From: a virus
Length of the DNA stretch: 22,895 bases
Strand: one strand, 5' to 3'
IMG/VR virus record: IMGVR_UViG_3300007523_001329
Location: 1 to 22,895 of that record
The notes beneath the pieces are model-generated. The model searched no databases, was not told the DNA's origin, and saw nothing but the letters and a program-made list of their open reading frames with translations. The position numbers were made by a program, and so were the translations under genes. Positions 1-6,434 of this stretch are shown here, piece by piece (the stretch's first letter is position 1; each line of letters opens with the position of its first letter).

Positions 1-14
1 CTAATGAGACAGGA

Positions 15-1139
15 ATGTCCGAGCGTGATGAACTATCTGATTCACTGTCAGCGGCTTTAAATAAAGTCTTTAAAAATCAAAAAATAGCATATTCCCTTTA
101 TGATTTAGATGCACCAACAAATGTATCTGATTGGATTTCAACGGGATGTGATATGCTTGACCTTGCTATCTCTAACCGACCAAACGGGGGAATCCCCGTT
201 GGTCGGATCACAGAGATAACAGGATTAGAGCAAAGCGGAAAATCTTTACTTTCATATCATCTATTAGCGGAAACCCAAAAAAAAGGTGGAGTAGCTGTTT
301 TAATAGATACGGAAACGGCAGTTGATAATCCATTCTTAACTGCAATTGGAGTCAATCTGAATGATTTGGTTTACGTCAATGTTATGACAGTAGAAGAGAT
401 ATTTTCAGTAATTGAAGCAATTATTTCTAAGATTCGTGAAAAGGCACCCGATAGGCTTGTGACCGTCGTCGTCGATTCGGTCGCTGCGGCAACCACTGAA
501 TTAGAACAATCAGCTGATTATACCAAAGATGGTTGGTCGACTGGGAAGGCTATTATTCTTTCAAAGGCAATGCGTAAAGTTACAAATATGATCGGCAGAC
601 AGAAGATTACTCTTGTGTTCACAAATCAACTTAGAATGAAACTTAATGCAATGTTTGGTGATCCGTATACTACAAGCGGAGGCAAGGCATTACAATTTCA
701 CTCATCTGTTCGACTTCGATTGAAGAAAAAAGGAAAACTGAAAGTTAAAACTGAAATGGGCGATAGTATAGTCGGTATTACAACGCAAGCGGTGATAATA
801 AAAAACAGAATGGGACCACCTGAAACTACAGTTGAATTTGATATTCTATTTAACAGTGGAGTAGATAATTACGGGTCTTGGTTCAATGCATTGAAAAAAG
901 CAAACCTCATAAGCGGTAAAGGTTGGTACGTGTACGAAGTAACTAACATTGATACAGGTGAAGTTGAAAGAGAATGGAAGTTTCAAATGAAGGATTTTGT
1001 AAAAACGTTAGAAACCGATAAGCCTCTTCGTGATAATATATATAATCGCATTTGTAACGCTGTTATAATGGATTATATCAAACGAGAAGAATCTATCATA
1101 AACGGAGAAATCCAACAAGAACGGGATGAGGACGAATGA
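15..1139 (+). CDS. uvsX: UvsX/RecA-like recombinase
   Basis: Probable ATP-dependent strand-exchange recombinase of the RecA/UvsX family, expected to coat single-stranded DNA and drive recombination-dependent replication and repair. Seen: a Walker A loop GLEQSGKS at residues 70-77; LIDTETA near 97-102, with the acidic residue in the place of the RecA catalytic Glu; Walker B-type VVVDSVAA near 151-158; the TNQLRMK segment near 203-209, which corresponds to RecA's NQIRMK; and TTSGGKALQFHSSVRLRL near 219-236, matching the RecA TTGGNALKFYASVRL region. The 374-residue length is close to T4 UvsX. The ATG at 15 lies near the window edge and has only AGGA directly against it, so a start just upstream cannot be fully excluded. 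The stop overlaps the next start (ATGA at 1136). A strong hairpin lies inside the coding region at 176-206. UvsX and RecA subtypes cannot be separated by eye, but the family call is firm. Confidence 0.93.
   Translation: MSERDELSDSLSAALNKVFKNQKIAYSLYDLDAPTNVSDWISTGCDMLDLAISNRPNGGIPVGRITEITGLEQSGKSLLSYHLLAETQKKGGVAVLIDTETAVDNPFLTAIGVNLNDLVYVNVMTVEEIFSVIEAIISKIREKAPDRLVTVVVDSVAAATTELEQSADYTKDGWSTGKAIILSKAMRKVTNMIGRQKITLVFTNQLRMKLNAMFGDPYTTSGGKALQFHSSVRLRLKKKGKLKVKTEMGDSIVGITTQAVIIKNRMGPPETTVEFDILFNSGVDNYGSWFNALKKANLISGKGWYVYEVTNIDTGEVEREWKFQMKDFVKTLETDKPLRDNIYNRICNAVIMDYIKREESIINGEIQQERDEDE
176..206 (+). other. GC-rich hairpin inside the recombinase gene
   Basis: Left arm CCGACCAAACGGGG (176-189), loop GAAT (190-193), right arm CCCCGTTGGTCGG (194-206). 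The arms pair over 13 base pairs with one bulged A in the left arm. This is unusually strong for such an AT-rich genome. It lies in codons for residues about 55-64, just before the Walker A loop. There is no T-tract, so it does not look like an intrinsic terminator. It could be an RNA structure that affects translation, a protein-binding site or chance; the sequence does not decide. Confidence 0.6.
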
Positions 1140-2185
1140 AAGTAAATCCAAAGTATTATGAACTATTCAAAAATATGGAAGGCCGATTTGAAAAAAACGA
1201 ATCACTTACCGGAAATTCAAATGTTCTTATAATAGATGGGATGAATACATTTATTCGATGTTGGTCTGTAGTACCAAATCTGAGTGATAATGGGGAGCAT
1301 ATTGGAGGCGTGACTGGTTTTTTAAAATCAATAGGGTACGCTATTCGAGAGCTTAATCCAACTCGGGTAATTGTCGTATTCGATGGAAACAATTCATCCA
1401 GACGCCGGAAGAAAATTCATTCTGATTATAAAGCCAATCGTGGTAAGAATAAGCTTAGAGTAAATCGTGGAATATACGAACAGCTAAGTGATGAGGATGA
1501 ACAACAATCCAAGCGTAGACAGATAATTATCCTAGCTGAACTATTGACGATGCTACCAGTCACTACTATGATTTATGATGGAGTGGAAGCGGATGATGTA
1601 ATGGCTTATATCGTCAATAGATTATGTGATGAACATTCCATCATCATGTCGGAAGATGGTGACTTTTTACAATTAGTAGATGATACTTGTATGGTATGGA
1701 AACCAACCAGTAAGAAATTGTATACACCCGAATTAGTATTGGAAACGACTGGCATCCCATCTCATAACTTTTTAATGTATCGTATTATGGATGGAGACAA
1801 GTCGGATAATATCAGCGGCATTAAAGGCGCCGGCATTAAGACCATAATGAAGTTGTTTCCCAAAATTACAACGAATTCTAAACTAACTATTGATGAAATC
1901 ATATCTCATTCAGAAAATAAGCAAGGAAATGGAAAACTCTATGATACTATATTAGACAACAAAGATGTTCTTGGTCGAAACTTCAAATTAATGCAATTAG
2001 AAGATGTTGATATACCAGGTTCAACAAAATTGCAAGTACAAAGTAGATTTCGTGAAGATATCCCAAAATTGGATAAGGTTTCATTTATTGGTACATTAAA
2101 ACGAGAGAAAATGTCGGACGCGTTTAGAGACCCGATAGGGTGGTTAACATCCACATTTAATACAATAGAATCATATAGAAAATGA
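1136..2185 (+). CDS. 5'-3' exonuclease, FEN/T4 RNase H family
   Basis: Predicted metal-dependent 5' nuclease that would remove RNA primers and 5' flaps during lagging-strand synthesis, like T4 RNase H or the pol I 5' nuclease domain. Seen in order: LIIDGMN with D34; VVFDG with D83, followed by a basic segment (88-104) in the helical-arch position; GVEADDV with E151, D153 and D154; SEDGDF with D174 and D176; and IMDGDKSDN with D219, D221 and D224, leading into the helix-three-turn-helix stretch SGIKGAGIKTI (227-237). These acidic residues fit the two-metal site of the family. The 349-residue length is slightly longer than T4 RNase H. The start overlaps the recombinase stop by ATGA and the end overlaps the helicase start by ATGA, so the three genes are probably translationally coupled. 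Confidence 0.92.
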   Translation: MKVNPKYYELFKNMEGRFEKNESLTGNSNVLIIDGMNTFIRCWSVVPNLSDNGEHIGGVTGFLKSIGYAIRELNPTRVIVVFDGNNSSRRRKKIHSDYKANRGKNKLRVNRGIYEQLSDEDEQQSKRRQIIILAELLTMLPVTTMIYDGVEADDVMAYIVNRLCDEHSIIMSEDGDFLQLVDDTCMVWKPTSKKLYTPELVLETTGIPSHNFLMYRIMDGDKSDNISGIKGAGIKTIMKLFPKITTNSKLTIDEIISHSENKQGNGKLYDTILDNKDVLGRNFKLMQLEDVDIPGSTKLQVQSRFREDIPKLDKVSFIGTLKREKMSDAFRDPIGWLTSTFNTIESYRK

Positions 2186-3543
2186 CAGAAAGACACGACA
2201 CTTTATCGAAATATGGCACATCATTTCAGAATAAAGTAGTATCATGTCTCCTATCTGACGGTGATTTTTTATCTAACGTTGATGATATCCTGTTTGTGGA
2301 TTACTTTGAAAGTGAAGCAAATAAATGGATTGTAGATGAAATAAAGAAATATTTCGCTAAGTTTGGGACAATACCATCACTGGATGTATTTAAAGTAAAT
2401 ATATCAGATGTTAAGCATGATGTACTCAAACAATCAATTACGGATAATCTCCGATCGGCTTGGGGATTTCGTGGCGCTACTGATTTAGATTTTGTAAAGG
2501 AAAAGTTTACTGATTTTTGTAAGAATCAGAAAATGAAAGAAGCCATTATGAAATCTGTCGATTTGATGGAGTCTGGAAACTTCGAACAAATTAGAGCAGA
2601 AATTGATGCGGCATTAAAGGCTGGCAATCAAGATGACATTGGGTATGATTACATATTAAATGTTGAATCTCGTTTGAATGATGAAAGCACACGAGATACT
2701 ATAGCAACTCCATGGGGCATTATAAATGAACTAATGGATGGTGGATTGGGCCCAGGTGAACTTGGGTGTATTATGGCAGCAACCGGCGGCGGTAAAAGCT
2801 GGATGTTAGGTGCAATAGCCGCTCAGGCAGTTTCTGCAGGCAAAGTTGTTTTTCATTATTCTCTTGAAAATGGGACTAAACTCGCTGCAGAACGATATGA
2901 CAGTCTTTTCACCGGAATCGTATCCCAAAAACATAAGTTAAACAAAGATAAGATTCGGCATAAAGTCGAATCTTTGACGGGTAATCTAATTATTAAGGTA
3001 TATCCGACTAAGACCGCTTCAGTTAGGACGATAATATCCCATATGGAACGTTGTAAGGCTACGGGCGTTGTGCCGGATTTGATTATAGTGGATTATGCCG
3101 ACCTTCTCAGACCATCATCTAAAGCAAGTGATAGTAAGTATGAAGAACTAGGTGGAATATATGAAGAGCTACGTGGAATGGGCGGTATTCTTAATGTTCC
3201 AGTATGGACTGCGTCTCAAGTAAATCGTGATGGTACAGAAGATGAAATTATTAGAGTAAGCGCTATCGCCGATTCATATGCAAAAGCTTTCGTATCGGAT
3301 TTCATCATGTCAATTAGTAGAAAAGATAAAGATAAAATAAGTAATACAGCTAGAGTTCACATCGTTAAAAACAGATTAGGGCCAGATGGATTAACATTGC
3401 ATTCAAATATGGATTTATCAAATGGGCAGGCGGAAATTCATCCACCGAACTCAAGCAATTCAGTTATGGCTGAAAAGAGTTCAAGTGTAGCCGGTAATGC
3501 ACATCGTGAAAATTTATCCAAGAAATATAGCGAATTAATGTAA
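2182..3543 (+). CDS. Replicative DnaB-family helicase (T4 gp41-like)
   Basis: Predicted hexameric 5'-3' replicative helicase with a RecA-type motor. Residues 1-150 form a helical N-terminal region. The motor domain begins near residue 175. It shows Walker A AATGGGKS (199-206), HYSLEN (225-230) at the usual DnaB motif H1a position, Walker B DLIIVDYADLL (299-309), the ASQVNRDG segment (344-351; DnaB has SQLNR), and an arginine-finger-like region VKNRLGPDG near the C-terminus. The 453 residues match gp41/DnaB. It follows the 5' nuclease with an ATGA overlap. No loader (gp59-like) or separate primase was recognised in this window, so priming is encoded elsewhere or is done by a protein not recognised here. 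After the stop there are 64 bases before the reductase gene, the largest real gap in this part. Confidence 0.92.
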   Translation: MTERHDTLSKYGTSFQNKVVSCLLSDGDFLSNVDDILFVDYFESEANKWIVDEIKKYFAKFGTIPSLDVFKVNISDVKHDVLKQSITDNLRSAWGFRGATDLDFVKEKFTDFCKNQKMKEAIMKSVDLMESGNFEQIRAEIDAALKAGNQDDIGYDYILNVESRLNDESTRDTIATPWGIINELMDGGLGPGELGCIMAATGGGKSWMLGAIAAQAVSAGKVVFHYSLENGTKLAAERYDSLFTGIVSQKHKLNKDKIRHKVESLTGNLIIKVYPTKTASVRTIISHMERCKATGVVPDLIIVDYADLLRPSSKASDSKYEELGGIYEELRGMGGILNVPVWTASQVNRDGTEDEIIRVSAIADSYAKAFVSDFIMSISRKDKDKISNTARVHIVKNRLGPDGLTLHSNMDLSNGQAEIHPPNSSNSVMAEKSSSVAGNAHRENLSKKYSELM

Positions 3544-3607
3544 ATAAAACACACTATATATCCTACTTATTAGTACCGAATTTAATTTTATAACAACAGA
3601 GAACTTT
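3544..3607 (+). other. Leader between helicase and ribonucleotide reductase
   Basis: This 64-base AT-rich gap is the longest uncoupled junction in the first 9 kb. It holds no ORF. AGAGAA ends a few bases before the ATG at 3608 and may act as a weak ribosome-binding site. A TATATAT stretch near 3554-3562 could belong to a promoter, but no matching upstream element is clear. No terminator hairpin with a T-tract was seen. Confidence 0.3.
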
Positions 3608-6400
3608 ATGAACATAAGCAATCAGATTTTATCTGACTTAACAACTTACATGAAATATGCAAAATATCAACCAGAATTAGGTCGCCGAGAGACTTGGGAT
3701 GAATTGGTTACTAGAAATATGAATATGCATATAAAACGATACCCCAGCCTCACAGATGAAATAAGAAAAGCATATAAATTTGTATATGATAAGAAAGTTT
3801 TACCATCAATGCGAAGCCTACAATTCGCCGGCAAATCAATTGAAATATCGCCCAATAGAATATATAATTGTCTGGCAAGAGAACAAGAATTTATAACATC
3901 GACTGGTGTTATGTCATTTGATGATTTCAATGATGGAGACGAAATTTCTGTTTTAAGTCATCTTGGTAATTGGAAAAGGGCGACGGTGAAGTCATATGGG
4001 AAGCAATTACTTAATCGAATTACATTTGTTAGAGGAAAATCTAAATATGAAGTATATGCTACAGATTCTCATAGATGGGTATTATATGACGGGGCGGAAA
4101 CGACGGAATTAAAACCGAAAGATATAATTTACCCATCTCAGAAAACTCAGAATTTTGACTATGATTCCGCGGACCCTTTCGAGAAATTATATTGGGCATA
4201 TGGATATGTATATGGGGATGGGACGGTAACATCCAATGGAACATCTAAATACTCTATGGTTAGGTTATGTGGAGAAGAATCCAATAGATATCGTTATAGG
4301 TTCGAAGAACTCGGATTTAAAACATCTACATCATTATCATTGGATGGTGATTTTATGGCATATACTGGAAAGTATTTAAAAACATTACCGGAAGTAGACA
4401 AAACTGATTTAAATTTATTAAAGGCATTTGTTTCTGGTTTGCTCGATGCGGACGCATATAAAAACCCGGATTGGTACGGTAATAATACACTAGGGAAATA
4501 TCGAAGTATCCTACAACATTCAGCTGAAACCGTCGATTTTTTGAAAACGTCTCTTCCGCTGATTGGATATTATATTACAAATATAAAAGATATTGCGGGA
4601 CACGAAACAGCATATGGCATACGTCCTGACGGAGCAGCATCTATCCACATAACAAATCATATTGGCAGTAGACGAAATACCGCTTGGAGTGTAAAGAAGA
4701 TAGAACAAACAGAACGATATGAAACAGTGTGGTGTCTTGAAGTAGAAGATGATCATTCATTTATGTTTCCATCCGGATTAGTAACTGGAAATTGCGCGTA
4801 TTTACCCATCGATGATTTCCGGGCATTTAGCGAAACAATGTTTCTTTTATTGGGAGGAACCGGAGTTGGGTACTCTGTACAATTCCATCACGTCGATCAA
4901 TTGCCGGAAATACGAAAACCCAACCCAAACAGGACGCGCCGGTTTTTAATAGGAGACTCAATTGAAGGATGGGCGGATACCGTAAAGGTTCTTATGAGAG
5001 CATATTTTGAAGGAAAATCAACACCAATTTTTGATTATTCGGATATTAGACCAAAAGGTGCACAATTAATAACATCTGGTGGAAAAGCACCCGGTCCTCA
5101 ACCTCTAAAGGATTGTGTACATAACATCACAAAGATTTTAAATGCTAAAGAAAATGCCAGTAAGTTAACATCATTGGAAGTCCACGATATAATCTGTTTC
5201 ATAGCAGATGCGGTATTGGCAGGCGGAATACGTAGAGCGGCTCTGATTTCACTATTTTCATTTGATGATGGATCAATGTCGACTTGTAAGTTTGGAAATT
5301 GGTGGGAATTAAATCCACAACGTGGTAGGTCAAACAATTCAGCTGTCATTATGCGACATCGTGTTAAGAAACGTGAATTCTTGACATTTTTCGAACGTGT
5401 GAAGAACAGCAGAAGTGGAGAACCTGGTGTGTATTTTTCTAATGATAAAGATATGGGTACAAATCCATGTGCTGAAATTTCTCTTAGACCAAATCAATTT
5501 TGCAATCTGACGGAAATCAACTCATCCGATGTAAAAGATCAAGCCGATCTGAACGATCGAGCCATCACCGCCGCTTTCCTAGGAACGTTACAAGCAGGAT
5601 ATACCGATTTTCATTATCTCAGAGACGTATGGAAGCGAACGACCGAAAAGGAAGCATTAGTCGGTGTTGGTATGACTGGAATTGCAAGTGGTACGGTATT
5701 CCCCTTGGATTTAGAAGAAGCGGCCAGAGAAGCATTGAAAGAAAATACCAGAGTCGCAAAATTAATTGGAATCAATTCAGCCGCTAGAACAACGACGGTT
5801 AAACCATCAGGTACATCATCGTTGGTACTTGGTTGCTCTTCAGGAATTCACGCTTGGCATGCTAAATATTACATTCGACATATTAGAGTCGGTAAAAACG
5901 AAGCAATATATCAGTATTTGGCACTAAATCATCCAGAACTTGTTGAAGATGAATACTTTAGACCACAAGAACAAGCGGTAATTAAGATTCCACAAATGGC
6001 TCCAGATACTGCAATTACTAGAGAAGATGAAACAACATTATCTTTCTTAGAACGTGTGGCACGCTGGAATGATGAATGGGTCGCAACCGGCCACCGGAAG
6101 GGACCAAACACACATAATGTATCAGCTACAGTTTCAGTCAAATTAGATGAATGGGATATGGTCGCAGAGTGGATATGGAAGCACAGGTCTAAAGTTAATG
6201 GATTGAGTTGTTTACCTCATAATGATTCAGACCACTCGTATATGCAGGCACCATTTCAAGAATGCACAAAAGCCGAATATGTGAAAATGATGAAATCACT
6301 AACAGAGGTGGAACTAATTAACATACGTGAAGTAGAAGATAATACCACATTGAGCCAGGAACTCGCATGCGCAGGTGAAGATGGGTGCGAAATTATATGA
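3608..6400 (+). CDS. nrdJ: Class II ribonucleotide reductase with intein
   Basis: Predicted monomeric adenosylcobalamin-dependent ribonucleoside-triphosphate reductase, which would supply dNTPs for phage replication. The 930-residue precursor contains a 308-residue intein (residues 88-395); the spliced protein would be 622 residues. Seen in the exteins: the substrate-side cysteine C396 after splicing junction RIYN|CAYLP; FDYSDIRPKGAQL and SGGKAPGPQPL; AGGIRRAALIS; NPCAEISL with N619, C621 (thiyl-radical Cys) and E623; FCNLTEIN with C632; and KPSGTSS. The 11-residue spacing from C621 to C632 equals C408-C419 in the Lactobacillus leichmannii enzyme. A cysteine pair at the C-terminus (C921, C927) is in the position of the redox pair that takes reducing equivalents. 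The product is shorter than the bacterial enzyme (about 740 residues), mainly at the N-terminus. Activity requires cobalamin and intein splicing. Confidence 0.94.
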   Translation: MNISNQILSDLTTYMKYAKYQPELGRRETWDELVTRNMNMHIKRYPSLTDEIRKAYKFVYDKKVLPSMRSLQFAGKSIEISPNRIYNCLAREQEFITSTGVMSFDDFNDGDEISVLSHLGNWKRATVKSYGKQLLNRITFVRGKSKYEVYATDSHRWVLYDGAETTELKPKDIIYPSQKTQNFDYDSADPFEKLYWAYGYVYGDGTVTSNGTSKYSMVRLCGEESNRYRYRFEELGFKTSTSLSLDGDFMAYTGKYLKTLPEVDKTDLNLLKAFVSGLLDADAYKNPDWYGNNTLGKYRSILQHSAETVDFLKTSLPLIGYYITNIKDIAGHETAYGIRPDGAASIHITNHIGSRRNTAWSVKKIEQTERYETVWCLEVEDDHSFMFPSGLVTGNCAYLPIDDFRAFSETMFLLLGGTGVGYSVQFHHVDQLPEIRKPNPNRTRRFLIGDSIEGWADTVKVLMRAYFEGKSTPIFDYSDIRPKGAQLITSGGKAPGPQPLKDCVHNITKILNAKENASKLTSLEVHDIICFIADAVLAGGIRRAALISLFSFDDGSMSTCKFGNWWELNPQRGRSNNSAVIMRHRVKKREFLTFFERVKNSRSGEPGVYFSNDKDMGTNPCAEISLRPNQFCNLTEINSSDVKDQADLNDRAITAAFLGTLQAGYTDFHYLRDVWKRTTEKEALVGVGMTGIASGTVFPLDLEEAAREALKENTRVAKLIGINSAARTTTVKPSGTSSLVLGCSSGIHAWHAKYYIRHIRVGKNEAIYQYLALNHPELVEDEYFRPQEQAVIKIPQMAPDTAITREDETTLSFLERVARWNDEWVATGHRKGPNTHNVSATVSVKLDEWDMVAEWIWKHRSKVNGLSCLPHNDSDHSYMQAPFQECTKAEYVKMMKSLTEVELINIREVEDNTTLSQELACAGEDGCEII
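3869..4792 (+). mobile_element. Intein with LAGLIDADG homing endonuclease
   Basis: In-frame insertion of 924 bp (308 residues, C88 to N395 of the precursor) in the reductase gene. The N-terminal residue is Cys (CLAREQEF), as in class 1 inteins. Block B shows the TxxH motif (T152 to H155). Block F is VWCLEVEDDHSF, and the end is GLVTGN, followed by Cys as the +1 extein residue. The penultimate residue is Gly instead of the usual His, which occurs in some inteins but may slow Asn cyclisation. Two LAGLIDADG-type motifs are visible, AYGYVYGDGTV (about 197-207) and FVSGLLDADAY (about 274-284), so this is a full-size element that may still be able to home. The host site is the most conserved catalytic cysteine of the reductase. 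Junctions were placed from the restored motif RIYNCAYLP. Confidence 0.95.
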
Positions 6401-6432
6401 TATTGAATTTTGTTACAATTAAGAGGAAATAG
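6397..6432 (+). other. Eleven-codon mini-ORF between RNR and polymerase
   Basis: ATG at 6397 overlaps the reductase stop as ATGA. The frame runs 11 codons to TAG at 6430-6432, two bases before the proposed ATT start of the polymerase at 6435. It spans the Shine-Dalgarno of the polymerase. The peptide resembles nothing known. If used, it would bring terminating ribosomes to the polymerase start, a coupling arrangement. It could also be coincidence. Confidence 0.3.
6421..6427 (+). promoter_or_regulatory. Ribosome-binding site that fixes the polymerase start
   Basis: AAGAGGA lies seven bases upstream of the ATT codon at 6435 and is one of the clearest Shine-Dalgarno sequences in the window. No ATG, GTG or TTG in the polymerase frame follows at usable distance; the first TTG is at 6627, nearly 200 bases on. 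This site is the main evidence that translation begins near 6435. Confidence 0.6.
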
Positions 6433-6434
6433 AT

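Noticed and set aside
1826-1850. Short direct repeat GGCATTAA around GGCGCC
   Set aside because: It is explained by the repeated GIK residues of the helix-three-turn-helix motif in the 5' nuclease.
5500-5787. 95-residue + strand ORF in another frame inside the reductase gene
   Set aside because: It overlaps the catalytic part of the RNR fully; its Arg/Ser-rich peptide looks like a frame shadow.
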